Part shown: positions 8,464 to 17,405 of the stretch, one piece after another
Layout of the letters: every line of letters begins with the position of its first letter
How positions within the stretch are numbered: the first letter of the stretch is position 1
From: Candidatus Methylacidiphilum fumarolicum
GTDB lineage: Bacteria > Verrucomicrobiota > Verrucomicrobiia > Methylacidiphilales > Methylacidiphilaceae
NCBI RefSeq assembly: GCF_949774925.1
Contig: NZ_OX458932.1
Location: forward strand, 1,178,001 to 1,242,000
DNA length: 64,000 bases
Direction of reading: 5' to 3'
Position numbers and translations under genes: made by a program
The notes under the pieces: generated by a model
Database searches by the model: none
The model's input: the letters and a program-made list of their open reading frames with translations, nothing else
Told to the model about the DNA's origin: nothing

Positions 8464-9363
8464 TTAAACTGATACTAGCTTTTTGTTGAGCGCAGCTTCT
8501 AGAAGTTTGAGTGGGGATTTCTCGGGATGTTTCAAAGCTTCTATTTTAATATGAAATGTTTGTTCTAGGAGAAACTGTCCTTTATCTACAGCATGGAGCA
8601 CTTGATCTGTAAAAACAATCCAAGTACTTCCTGCTGGGAAATCGAAGGCTACTTGAGGAGAATTTTTTTGATATGGCAAATCGAGTTTACCTTTATCATG
8701 AAGCTCGAGCATGTAATGGTCGTATAGACTTCTATAGCCTTTAGTTATTCCAAGAACATAAAGAAGAAAGCGTTTCCCAGGGGTAGGGGATTCCAGTTGA
8801 GGAAGCAGGTGTTTGAGATATTGCGGAAAAGGCTCTCCAATTCTCCAACTTCTTGGTTTACCGCTGGGGTTTATATTAGAAAAAACTCTCAATATCCTTT
8901 CTCCTCCAGTGGGGCTAGATGGGAAGGCATCCACATGTAGCCTCGTGTCATCTTTTCTTGGTGAAGTTGGTCGACCAGAAATTTCTACGGGCCGAAAACT
9001 TGTGCGGGCTATTCTTAATGAAGAGCCATAAAATGGAAAAAGCAGATGGAGAAATTCCTTTGTCTTTTGGGCATATCGTTTGAGCATCCCACTGAGCAAC
9101 TTAAGATCCTCTGTCTTTCCTTCAGCACCTTTTAGGCTAGAATTTCTTGGATCATAGCTAATATTTTTTGCTCCACTAACCCAAGAAGGCTCAAGAAATT
9201 TCGTTTCTTCGGGTAAAAGAGAAAAATTGAGCCTGGGGAAAAAGAGGACAGAGCCATTTTCAATGGATTCTATTGCCTTTTCCTGTATCTCTTTTGAAAA
9301 TTCCGCATCCCAACGGTCAGCTTCAAATTGTATGACAGGATGCTCAAAAGAAGAAATATCCAT
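8464..9363 (-). CDS. kdoO: Kdo 3-hydroxylase (KdoO-type Fe(II)/2-oxoglutarate dioxygenase)
   Basis: The 299-residue protein is like the Kdo-hydroxylase family that converts lipid A-bound Kdo to Ko in some Gram-negatives. The segment RLHVDAFPSSPTGGERILRV holds the iron ligands H143 and D145. VFSNINPSGKPRSWRIGEPF follows, and H257 (VLHAVDKG) is the likely distal histidine. The enzyme needs Fe(II), 2-oxoglutarate and O2 and modifies the LPS inner core, so it implies an LPS-bearing, aerobic cell. It lies 30 bases after a short conserved gene in the rpsR-rpmB cluster, and probably shares its transcript. The family assignment rests on motif recall; the substrate is not proven. Confidence 0.75.
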   Translation of the reverse strand: MDISSFEHPVIQFEADRWDAEFSKEIQEKAIESIENGSVLFFPRLNFSLLPEETKFLEPSWVSGAKNISYDPRNSSLKGAEGKTEDLKLLSGMLKRYAQKTKEFLHLLFPFYGSSLRIARTSFRPVEISGRPTSPRKDDTRLHVDAFPSSPTGGERILRVFSNINPSGKPRSWRIGEPFPQYLKHLLPQLESPTPGKRFLLYVLGITKGYRSLYDHYMLELHDKGKLDLPYQKNSPQVAFDFPAGSTWIVFTDQVLHAVDKGQFLLEQTFHIKIEALKHPEKSPLKLLEAALNKKLVSV

Positions 9364-9392
9364 AAAACGTACTAAGTAGATTAAGGTTACCT

Positions 9393-9596
9393 TTATCTTT
9401 TTTTCTTTAAAATAGGAAGCCCAGTCCGTTCGCTTTCCGTGACAATATATCCATTAGGTAAGGCATCAAGAGCCCCATCTCCAATTTGGGTAGAGAAATA
9501 GTAAAGAGTAACCTTATGCCCGTTTCTAAGAACCTGTTCCCTTGAATGAAGGTAATAGGTTTTGCCTGATTTTTTGCTCACAACTTGGTATGCCAT
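9393..9596 (-). CDS. Conserved hypothetical protein, 67 residues
   Basis: A small basic protein beginning MAYQVVSKKSGKTYYLHSRE and ending with the conserved-looking DALPNGYIVTESERTGLPIL. Similar C-terminal patterns (ALP-GY-V-E--RTGLP-LKK) occur in short uncharacterised bacterial proteins. It shares a strand and short spacers with rpmB upstream (31 bases) and the Kdo hydroxylase downstream, so it looks like a real operon member. No cysteines or metal site. The function is unknown. Confidence 0.7.
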   Translation of the reverse strand: MAYQVVSKKSGKTYYLHSREQVLRNGHKVTLYYFSTQIGDGALDALPNGYIVTESERTGLPILKKKR

Positions 9597-9627
9597 AAAA
9601 GCACCTTTTTTTAAGTTTTGTTGAAAA

Positions 9628-9891
9628 TTAAATCAATCCATTTTCTTTTAGGAGAGGATAAACTCCTCTTTTCATCATGGTTTTTAACCCTTTTGCAGAG
9701 ATCCGTATTTTAACTTTTCTTCCCAACTCTGGAATGAAAATACTTTTTTTTCTTAAATTAGGAAGGAACATCCGTGGCGTATTCCCCGTGGTATGTAAGC
9801 CTATGCCTCCCTTCTTTTTTGCTTTCCCTTTTCTAATGATTCTCCTACCTTTAGAAGGTCGAATACCAAGAATTGGACAAATTCTAGACAT
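9628..9891 (-). CDS. rpmB: 50S ribosomal protein L28
   Basis: The 87-residue protein shows L28 features: start MSRICPILGIRPSKGRRI, the central TGNTPRMFLPNLRKKSIFIPE and the C-terminal VKIRISAKGLKTMMKRG. It is a basic component of the large subunit. No CxxC zinc pair is evident, so it is a zinc-independent form. It follows rpsR by 11 bases in the same operon. Confidence 0.93.
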   Translation of the reverse strand: MSRICPILGIRPSKGRRIIRKGKAKKKGGIGLHTTGNTPRMFLPNLRKKSIFIPELGRKVKIRISAKGLKTMMKRGVYPLLKENGLI

Positions 9892-9902
9892 AGAAATTCT
9901 CC

Positions 9903-10154
9903 TTATTTCATCAACAATACGTTTCGAGCCCTTTTTATCTCCCTAGTTAGTCGCCTATGAAGTTTTGCAGGCAGCCCAGTAATTCTTCTTGGAAGAATTC
10001 TTCCATTTTCGGTTACATATCTCTTAAGCAGCTCAACATTTCTAAAATCTATAGCTTCTACATCAATGTCCACTCTTTTTTTAACAACTTTGGGAGTTGC
10101 TAAAACTCTCTTTTTTCTTTTTTTTTCCTTTAAATTGCCACTGTTTCTACCCAT
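9903..10154 (-). CDS. rpsR: 30S ribosomal protein S18
   Basis: The 83-residue protein has the S18 core: [20 protein letters not shown] followed by [23 protein letters not shown]. It sits on the small-subunit platform next to S6 and S11. It lies 22 bases downstream of a DksA-like gene and 11 bases upstream of rpmB. The lysine-rich N-terminal extension is longer than in enteric S18. There is no S6 or L9 gene beside it in this window. Confidence 0.95.
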   Translation of the reverse strand: MGRNSGNLKEKKRKKRVLATPKVVKKRVDIDVEAIDFRNVELLKRYVTENGRILPRRITGLPAKLHRRLTREIKRARNVLLMK

Positions 10155-10176
10155 AATTGCCTCGCCTCTGTTTTAT

Positions 10177-10860
10177 TTAATCATTTTTTTCTTTTTTTTC
10201 TTCTTCTTCCTCTCCATGTTCCTCTTCTAAGAGCTCTTCAGTATCGGCAAATTGAGGTACAGATTCCCATCTTTTTCTAAGCTGATACATCTTTTCTTTT
10301 TCAAATTGACGTTGGCAGTCGATATCAAACCGGGCATAGGGAATAGCTTGAAGGCGAATAATAGGAATTGGTTTGCCACACATTTGGCAAATTCCATAGG
10401 TATTTTCTTCTATTCTCTTTAGACTTTCGTCAATTTCAAAAAGAGAATCATTTTCTTGAGAAAGCAAGCTAAGGGCAAAATCTCGGTCATATACGTCAGT
10501 ACCAGCATCTGCTTGGTGGACGCCAAAACCTGTAGATTCTCCACCTTCAGGCCTTGATCTTAAAACATCCGAAGAAACCCCTTCCATTTGCTCAAGGACT
10601 TGTTCTCTCAAGTCCAAAAGCCGTTCTTTTTGAAGCTGCAAAAATGCTTTTCTTTCCTCTTCAGATAAATCAGAAATTTTAAGATTAGGGTTGATATTAT
10701 CTCCTTTGTCAAAGGAGTTATTTACTTCATTAGCTACCTTGTTTAAATTCTCAAAGTTTGACATAGCATTAGACTGCAAAGTACTTTCTTTTTGCTTCTC
10801 TGCCTTTTCATTTGTGGCATGTTCGGTCTTTTCTTCTGTTTTTTTCTTTTTCTTTCTCAT
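10177..10860 (-). CDS. DksA/TraR-family zinc-finger regulator with an altered finger
   Basis: The 227-residue protein has a charged low-complexity N-terminus (1-60), a helical region (65-100) and a DksA-type C-terminal finger. The finger reads YGICQMCGKPIPIIRLQAIP, then DIDCQ. Two cysteines (C158, C161) and C182 are present, but the position of the usual third zinc Cys is D179, so the site is C-C-D-C or non-binding. The C-terminus is a very acidic Glu-rich tail. DksA-family proteins enter the RNA polymerase secondary channel and modulate rRNA and ribosomal-protein promoters. Its placement directly upstream of rpsR-rpmB fits that theme, though a direct link is inference. Confidence 0.8.
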   Translation of the reverse strand: MRKKKKKTEEKTEHATNEKAEKQKESTLQSNAMSNFENLNKVANEVNNSFDKGDNINPNLKISDLSEEERKAFLQLQKERLLDLREQVLEQMEGVSSDVLRSRPEGGESTGFGVHQADAGTDVYDRDFALSLLSQENDSLFEIDESLKRIEENTYGICQMCGKPIPIIRLQAIPYARFDIDCQRQFEKEKMYQLRKRWESVPQFADTEELLEEEHGEEEEEKKEKND

Positions 10861-10981
10861 TATTTTATGGGTATATCCACATCAAGTAGATGTTTTTTAA
10901 CATTAAAGATTAATTTCTTTTTTTTCTTCGGCAACTGCTAAATAGCTTCTTTCGATTATTTTTTAGAAAATTCCCATCTTT

Positions 10982-12625
10982 CTATTTGGAATGTTTCAGA
11001 TAAAATTCGATCAGTCCTTTTGTCGAAGCATCATGCTCGTAGAGTAAAGAACCAGCGGTTAGCTCTTCTTCAACCCTTGTAGCAAGCTGTTTACCTAGTT
11101 CCACTCCCCATTGATCAAAGGAATTAATATCCCAGAGTAATCCTTCAACAAAAACCTTGTGTTCATAAAAAGCGATCAAACTACCAAGAGTCCTTGGAGT
11201 TATTTTTTGGATAAGAAAGGAGTTTGAGGGCCGATTCCCCGGAAAAGTCCTATGTGGAAGCAGTTTTTCGATGGCTTCTGGATTCAGCTTCGCTTTTTGC
11301 ATTTCTTCTTTAGCTTCTTGCTCTGTTTTACCTTTCATTAAGGCTTCTGTTTGAGCAAAAAAATTTGAGAGAAGAATAAGATGATGATTCCCAATAGGAT
11401 TATGCGTTTGGATAGGAGCAATGAAATCTGAAGGAATGAGATGCGTGCCCTGATGAAGAAGCTGGAAAAAAGAATGTTGACCATTGGTACACGGATTTCC
11501 CCACAAAATAGGCCCTGTGGGATAGGTCACAACGGTTCCATTTCGGCGAATTCGTTTCCCGTTGCTTTCCATATCTAATTGTTGGAGATAAACTGGAAAA
11601 AGTTCTAAGTACTGATCATAGGGAAAAATACCATAAGTTTGAGCTCCAAAAAAATTGCCATACCAAAATCCAAGAAGCCCCATGATTACTGGGATGTTTT
11701 TTTCTAGGGGGCTATTTCGAAAATGCTCATCCACAAGATAAGCCCCATAAAGCAGTTCTTCAAACTGATCCATGCCTATATAAAGAACGATAGATAATCC
11801 AATGGCAGACCATAGGGAATATCTACCACCAACCCAGTCCCAAAATTCGAACATGTTTTCTGGGCTAATACCGAAATCCTTCACCGCTTTTTCATTGGTT
11901 GATATAGCTACGACATGCTTTTCAATTGCTTTTGGATCGCCAAAATAATCTATTAGCTGTTTTCTTACTGTATGTGCATTCGTTAAGGTTTCTTTGGTAG
12001 TAAATGTTTTTGAGGAGATGATAAAAAGTGTTGAGTCTAGTTCAATTGCTTTTAGTACCTCTGCTATATCTGTTCCATCCACATTCGATACGAAATGAAC
12101 ATTAAGCTCTTTATGTCCATAAGGTTTTAGAGCATGGGTGACCATTCGAGGACCTAGATCCGATCCGCCGATACCTATATTTACGATATCTTTTATCGGT
12201 TTTCCACTATATCCCTTCCATCGTTTGGATCTGACTGCTTCTGCAAAATTTTTCATTTTTTCTAGGACCCTTTTGACATCGACCATAACATCTTTTCCAT
12301 CTACATAAATTGGTCGTTCAGATCTATTCCTTAAAGCGACATGAAGCACTGGCCTATTTTCAGTAAAATTGATTCTCTTCCCTGAAAACATCTTTTCTAT
12401 ATATCCAGGAAGATCGACTTCAGTCACGGCTTGCAAAAGCAGAGAAAGAGTTTCTTCAGTAATTCTATTTTTTGAATAATCGAAAAGGAAATCATCCCAA
12501 CAAATCGAAAATTTCTCAAATCTTTGGGGATCGGAATGAAAAAGATCCCGCATATGGAGTGGAGAAACTTTTTGATAGTGTTCACTTAATGCATTCCATA
12601 GCCTTGGGGAAAGTAAGCTATTCAT
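10982..12625 (-). CDS. pgi: Glucose-6-phosphate isomerase
   Basis: The 547-residue protein is the long (bacterial/eukaryotic type) phosphoglucose isomerase. Signatures: NIGIGGSDLGPRMV, SSKTFTTKETLTNA, the active-site DWVGGRYSLWSAIGLSI, GNHHLILLSNFFAQTEALM and the C-terminal WDINSFDQWGVELGKQLA. It interconverts glucose-6-P and fructose-6-P in the cytoplasm and so connects glycolysis with the nearby trehalose/glycogen genes. It is monocistronic, with a decayed IS607 copy in the 5' intergenic region beginning about 270 bases upstream. Confidence 0.97.
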   Translation of the reverse strand: MNSLLSPRLWNALSEHYQKVSPLHMRDLFHSDPQRFEKFSICWDDFLFDYSKNRITEETLSLLLQAVTEVDLPGYIEKMFSGKRINFTENRPVLHVALRNRSERPIYVDGKDVMVDVKRVLEKMKNFAEAVRSKRWKGYSGKPIKDIVNIGIGGSDLGPRMVTHALKPYGHKELNVHFVSNVDGTDIAEVLKAIELDSTLFIISSKTFTTKETLTNAHTVRKQLIDYFGDPKAIEKHVVAISTNEKAVKDFGISPENMFEFWDWVGGRYSLWSAIGLSIVLYIGMDQFEELLYGAYLVDEHFRNSPLEKNIPVIMGLLGFWYGNFFGAQTYGIFPYDQYLELFPVYLQQLDMESNGKRIRRNGTVVTYPTGPILWGNPCTNGQHSFFQLLHQGTHLIPSDFIAPIQTHNPIGNHHLILLSNFFAQTEALMKGKTEQEAKEEMQKAKLNPEAIEKLLPHRTFPGNRPSNSFLIQKITPRTLGSLIAFYEHKVFVEGLLWDINSFDQWGVELGKQLATRVEEELTAGSLLYEHDASTKGLIEFYLKHSK

Positions 12626-12892
12626 AAGTAGTTCCTTTAAAAGTTTGTTGAATGGATAGAATGATCGTTTATCCCTATAAAGTTTGTAGACAGAAAAGAA
12701 TTAATTACTTCTACTTTCTTACAACAATGCTTTTATTTCTATAAAACTAAAAAATAAAAATGAAGTTTCTTTTAGAAAGCTGTTCTTTCTGTCTTTTGCT
12801 TTAGGCTAATTAGGCTAATAGCTCAAGACGATAATGCCACTCCTTGCACTATCTCATTAGTTGTTGCCACTGATGCTCATGGAATTTGTCTG

Positions 12893-13075
12893 TTCCTAAA
12901 AATTCCTAAAAACATCCTAGGGACTTGCTTACGCCTGATGCCCCAAGTGCGTTCTTTTCGCCTTGGTTTTGGCCGGAAGGTCCCGAGATACCCAAGACCG
13001 TTTCGTTCTCCGAGGGAGCGGTGTGATGTTGATGTGTAAGCTGCGGACGATCCACCGGTGCTCCCACGGGTCACG
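12893..13075 (-). ncRNA. Candidate reRNA/omegaRNA scaffold of copy B
   Basis: On the minus strand this end carries GGGAGCACCGGTGGATCGTC (from 13065 downward) and, 95 bases later, CCAAGGCGAAAAGAACG (12966-12950). These are the same two blocks in the same order and near-identical spacing as copies A and C. The hairpin equivalent at 13041-13057 is CGGTGGA-TCG-TCCGCAG, which keeps most pairs, one as a G-U. Function is inferred from the location only. Confidence 0.4.
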
Positions 13076-14295
13076 ATGGCAATCGTTACTGCTTCGCGTC
13101 CATCCGCTGCGGTTGGCCGACGCCTGGAGTTGTCCGCCCCAGAACAGTCCCCTTCATAGGGATTCCCGTCGAGGGGTGCCTGCTATTACAGATAAACCCC
13201 TCCAAAGGCATTGCATGCAGCCAGTTCTACGGTGTCTACAGGGATATCTCCGGATCTCTGATCCCTTTTTTTGAGGTTGCATACCCAAACACGATCCACA
13301 CAGCTTTCGTACCAGAAATGCAGACATGCAAACCTGTCTCCGGCGCGGTTCTTTGGATAGACATATTCACACTGGGGCAAAACTAAGAGCTATAGGCTGG
13401 ATAGCCCTTCTCTCTGGCCGGGAACCTCCCTAGGCGCTAGCAATTCGATTCGCTTCCGAAGGCCTCGGTCCGCATCTGGATGACGCGCCGGAAAATTCCT
13501 TTGCTCGAAGCGCGACCCAGAAAGTCGAGAATCTCCGATGGCTTCCGTAAAGCTAGGAATTAGCGCAAGCAGGAATTCACTTTGTGCTCGATTTCCGCAT
13601 GCACCATTGACAGGTCCTTGTCATTATCCCGGATCGCATGAAGCCTGCCCCGCTTCTCCCCCTTCTCCTTGTGGACCCAAGACAACCGGGCGAGCAACTC
13701 GCCGAAGCATTTCCCATACCTATTCCCATGATCGTTAGTGAAGACTTCAGAGAGACCGACGTTGATGCCGCCGGAGGGGGATTTTGGTCTCATGAAACTA
13801 GCAAAAAGTCTCGAACTATTCGAAACCGAACCGGACTAGCCTGTCCTTGTGAGTCACCTCGATCCCGGAGATCTCGACCCATTTCTCCAGCTCCATCAGA
13901 CATGAGGAAATTCTTTCTCTTGTAGTTTAGTCCGCTGCTTTCAATCCCTAAGCTGTTTGGCCAACGTTTTGCCTTGTGCCAGATAAAACCTTGCCAGAGC
14001 TTGCTACTGATCCTTCAGATCCTCCTTTTGCCCAGCGCTTGAGACTTTTGTATACAAACTGGTGCGACGTTCTCGTCGTGTCTTTTGATTGATCCCCCGC
14101 ATGTAGTCCTCATAGGGGGAATACAGCCAGTTTATTGGGGTCCATTAGACAAGAAACACCCATCTAGACGATAATCATTGCTGGCTGTTTAGGATCCAAC
14201 CAATCAGCGCACCAAATTTCTTCGGCGAATGTATGTTCGCCATTTCTTTTTATAACTAGATTGGCATCACAATAGCGATGATGATTCTTTACTCT
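12893..14295 (-). mobile_element. Decayed IS607-type element, copy B (inverted)
   Basis: Reverse-complement reading gives the same order as copy A. First comes a tnpA start (14246 downward: MANIHSPKKFGALIG), then THKDRLVRFGFE near 13835. The RuvC-I region of tnpB follows near 13760 (GGINVGLSEVFTNDHGNRYG, with Asp changed to Asn), then a zinc-ribbon piece near 13340 (QCEYVYPKNRAGDRFAC). The shared 3' tail ends at 12893. At 1.4 kb it is shorter than copy A (2.2 kb), because much of tnpB between RuvC-I and the zinc ribbon is deleted. It is G+C-richer than the neighbours and not functional. Confidence 0.8.
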
Positions 14296-14389
14296 ATTTC
14301 TTTTTGTAATCCTCTCTTTGTTGTTTCAAAACTGTTGGCTAAGTACCACTTTTGTTAAGCCTTAATGATCTGCTCTTAGACGGGAGGAG

Positions 14390-14460
14390 TTTTGAAAGCC
14401 TTTCTTTCAACACAACAATAGGCTAAAAGCAAGCTTGAAAGGAGTTGTGTTTTAGCTAAA
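14390..14460 (+). promoter_or_regulatory. Structured leader upstream of treY with competing hairpins
   Basis: Several complementary blocks overlap. TTGAAAG (14392-14398) can pair with CTTTCAA (14404-14410), which can instead pair with a second TTGAAAG (14435-14441). AACACAAC (14409-14416) can pair with GTTGTGTT (14444-14451), and GCTAAAA (14422-14428) with TTTTAGC (14450-14456). Mutually exclusive stems of this kind are typical of attenuators and riboswitch-like leaders. No known riboswitch class is recognised. It ends about 110 bases before the treY start. Confidence 0.35.
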
Positions 14461-14567
14461 TCTTTCTAAAAACTCTAAAGGAAATTCTTTGTCTCCCTCT
14501 TCATTGTAGTTGCTTTTGTCATTCAAAAATAGAAGATAGATTATGTTGAATTTCTTTATCCTAATGA

Positions 14568-17405
14568 ATGATCATTATGAGAATTCCATTATCCTCTTAT
14601 CGAGTTCAATTGAATAAGTCTTTTAATTTCGACAAACTAGCAAAGATCATCGATTATCTTTCGCAATTGGGGATATCAGATGTATATGCTTCTCCTATCA
14701 CCAAAGCTAAGCCAGGCAGTTCTCATGGGTATGATGTGGTGGATTATACAAAGATTAATTCTGATTTAGGGGATTTGCATGTCTATGAAAATATAGTTTT
14801 AAAGTTGAAAGAGAAGGGAATGGGATGGATTCAAGATTTTGTTCCTAACCACATGGCCTACAGCAAGGAAAATACCATGCTCATGGATGTTTTCGAGCAT
14901 GGACCTTATTCTCGGTACTATGAATTTTTTGACATCGAATGGAACCATCCTTATGAATCTTTGAAGGGAAGAGTGCTTGCTCCCTTTCTTGGGCCTCATT
15001 ATGGAGAAGCTTTGTCCAAGGGAGAAATAAAGTTAGTCTTTGATTTGGGTTCTTTTTACGTTCGCTATTATGATATTCAATTTCCTCTAAAAATAGAGAG
15101 CTATGCCACCATTCTGACTTCCGTCCTAAATACGATTCGAAAGCGGGTAGATACAAAAGATCCAGATTATCTCAAACTCCTCGGTGTCGTTTATACTCTT
15201 AAGAATATTGGAGCTTCCGAATCTAGACAAGAGCGTATCGAACAGGTTTCTTTCATTAAATATATATTGAATGAACTTTACACGAAGAATGCGCTGATCA
15301 GAGTGTGCGTGGATAGGACCATCGAGCTATTCAATTCGGAAGATAAGACAGAGCCAGAGCATTTTCTTCTCATGGACAAGTTGCTTACGGAACAATATTT
15401 TCGCTTTTCCCATTGGAGAGTGGCTTCGGAGGAAATTAACTACAGAAGGTTTTTTACCATTAACGATCTTATTTCTGTTCGTATGGAACGGGAAGAGGTT
15501 TTTGAAGAAGCCCATTGTCTTATTTACCGATTAATAGAGGAAGGCAAAATTACTGGACTTCGTATCGATCATATCGATGGTTTGCTCGATCCTGAAAAAT
15601 ATTTAAGTACTTTACGTAGAAGAATTCCAGGGATCTATACCATTGTTGAAAAGATTCTGCGCCCGTTAAAAGAAACACTTCCTATTGGTTGGCAGACTGA
15701 AGGAACGACAGGGTATGATTTTTTAGCTCTTCTTACTCAGCTTTTCTGCAACCCAGAAAATGGTCCCATTATGGATCGAATTTATCGAAGATACACTGGG
15801 ATAGATCAAGAATATGAAGAACTTTTAAGAGAAAAGAAAAGATTTGTTATTGGAAGAAGGCTTGCTGGCGACCTTGACCGAATTGCTTTGATCTTGCATT
15901 CTCTTTGTTCTCGTCTCTGGTTTGGCCCAGATGTCACTATCTATGGGATACGTAGAGCTCTTGTTGAGGTTCTTTCCTGTTTTCCTGTTTATAGGACGTA
16001 TATCTCAAATGGTCAAATGAGCAAACAAGATAGAATGTTTTTGGAAGAAGCTGTCAATATTGCCAAAGAAACCCTTCCAGAACTTTCAGTGGAATTGGAT
16101 TTTATCCTCAAATTTTTTCTTCGGGAAATAGAACATTCTTTTTCAGAGGAGGAAGAACGGGAAAGAGAAAATTTTATCAAACGCTTCCAGCAATTAAGTT
16201 GCCCACTTATGGCAAAAGGACTCGAAGATTGTCTTTTTTATGTCTACAACAGGTTACTTTCTCTTAACGAAGTTGGTAATGATCCATCCATCCTAGGGAT
16301 TTCGACAGAAACGTTTCATTCCTTTCTAAAAGAAAGAGCGCTATGGTGGCCTTTTACTTTCAATGCCACTTCAACACATGATACAAAAAGAGGGGAAGAC
16401 GCTCGAGCAAGGATAAATGTACTTTCAGAAATTCCACAAGATTGGGAGAAGGTGATATATCAATGGACAGAAATCAATGAATCGGAAAAGTCCAAAGTGG
16501 GAAACATTAGGGTTCCGGATTATAATGCGGAATATTTCATATATCAGTCTCTTATTGGACATCTGCCTTTTGACCTCTCGGAAATCGATTCTTTTTTGGA
16601 CAGATTTAAAAAATATTTCATAAAGGCCAGCAGGGAAGCAAAAAGCTTTTCTGGATGGCAAAATCCAAATACTGCTTATGAAGAAAAATGTTGCCAATTT
16701 ATTGAGAATCTTTTAAATCCGAAGAATTCAAAGTTTTGGGATTCCTTTTTTCCTTTTCAAAAGAAAATTGCCCATTTTGGAATTATTAATTCTCTTTCAC
16801 AACTGCTCTTAAAAATTGCCTCTCCAGGAATCCCCGATTTTTATCAGGGCTGCGAGCTGTGGGATTTTTCATTTGTTGATCCAGACAATCGCAGACCCAT
16901 TGATTTCGATTGGCGAAAAAAAATTCTAATGGAATTTATAGAGGTAAGGGATGAGAAGGCCTTTGTGGAAGAACTTGTAAAAAACAGTTCGGATGGTCGC
17001 ATAAAGTTTTGGATCACCTATAAGGGCTTACAAGCTAGAAAGAGATTCCCTGAAGTTTTCGGGTCTAAATCCTACATTCCATTGACTTTTCAAGGGTCGA
17101 AAGCAAGGAATGCTTTTGCTTTTCTTAGGCAACAAGCTAACTGCTGGATTATAGCTTTAGTGCCAAGGTTTTGCACGGAGCTTTGCAAAGAAGGCCAATT
17201 CCCTGTTGGATGTGCAACCTGGCATGATACTATCGTGACGCTGCCTGAAGAGGCACCTTTGGAATGGTCTTCTCTGCTGGTAGATGGAGAAAAAAGAAAA
17301 TGGGATCAGAAAATCAATGTTGGCGAAGCATTAGACATACTCCCTGTAGGTTTATGGTTTGGACAGACTACAAAGGGAGGGTTAACAGAATTGAGTGTTC
17401 ACTAG
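14568..17405 (+). CDS. treY: Maltooligosyl trehalose synthase
   Basis: The 945-residue protein is a GH13 enzyme that turns the reducing end of a maltooligosaccharide into an alpha,alpha-1,1 linkage. Visible elements: the N-terminal IPLSSYRVQLNKSF, the SPITKAKPGSSHGYDVVDYT start of the barrel, FVPNHMAY, the nucleophile region GLRIDHIDG (D334), the general-acid region WQTEGTTGYDF (E378) and STHDTKRGEDARAR. Length and order match TreY. Initiation could also be at the internal ATG at 14577, which gives the usual MRIPLSSYR start. Its partner treZ is convergent, 2.8 kb away, separated by an inserted IS200/IS605 element. Confidence 0.95.
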   Translation: MIIMRIPLSSYRVQLNKSFNFDKLAKIIDYLSQLGISDVYASPITKAKPGSSHGYDVVDYTKINSDLGDLHVYENIVLKLKEKGMGWIQDFVPNHMAYSKENTMLMDVFEHGPYSRYYEFFDIEWNHPYESLKGRVLAPFLGPHYGEALSKGEIKLVFDLGSFYVRYYDIQFPLKIESYATILTSVLNTIRKRVDTKDPDYLKLLGVVYTLKNIGASESRQERIEQVSFIKYILNELYTKNALIRVCVDRTIELFNSEDKTEPEHFLLMDKLLTEQYFRFSHWRVASEEINYRRFFTINDLISVRMEREEVFEEAHCLIYRLIEEGKITGLRIDHIDGLLDPEKYLSTLRRRIPGIYTIVEKILRPLKETLPIGWQTEGTTGYDFLALLTQLFCNPENGPIMDRIYRRYTGIDQEYEELLREKKRFVIGRRLAGDLDRIALILHSLCSRLWFGPDVTIYGIRRALVEVLSCFPVYRTYISNGQMSKQDRMFLEEAVNIAKETLPELSVELDFILKFFLREIEHSFSEEEERERENFIKRFQQLSCPLMAKGLEDCLFYVYNRLLSLNEVGNDPSILGISTETFHSFLKERALWWPFTFNATSTHDTKRGEDARARINVLSEIPQDWEKVIYQWTEINESEKSKVGNIRVPDYNAEYFIYQSLIGHLPFDLSEIDSFLDRFKKYFIKASREAKSFSGWQNPNTAYEEKCCQFIENLLNPKNSKFWDSFFPFQKKIAHFGIINSLSQLLLKIASPGIPDFYQGCELWDFSFVDPDNRRPIDFDWRKKILMEFIEVRDEKAFVEELVKNSSDGRIKFWITYKGLQARKRFPEVFGSKSYIPLTFQGSKARNAFAFLRQQANCWIIALVPRFCTELCKEGQFPVGCATWHDTIVTLPEEAPLEWSSLLVDGEKRKWDQKINVGEALDILPVGLWFGQTTKGGLTELSVH

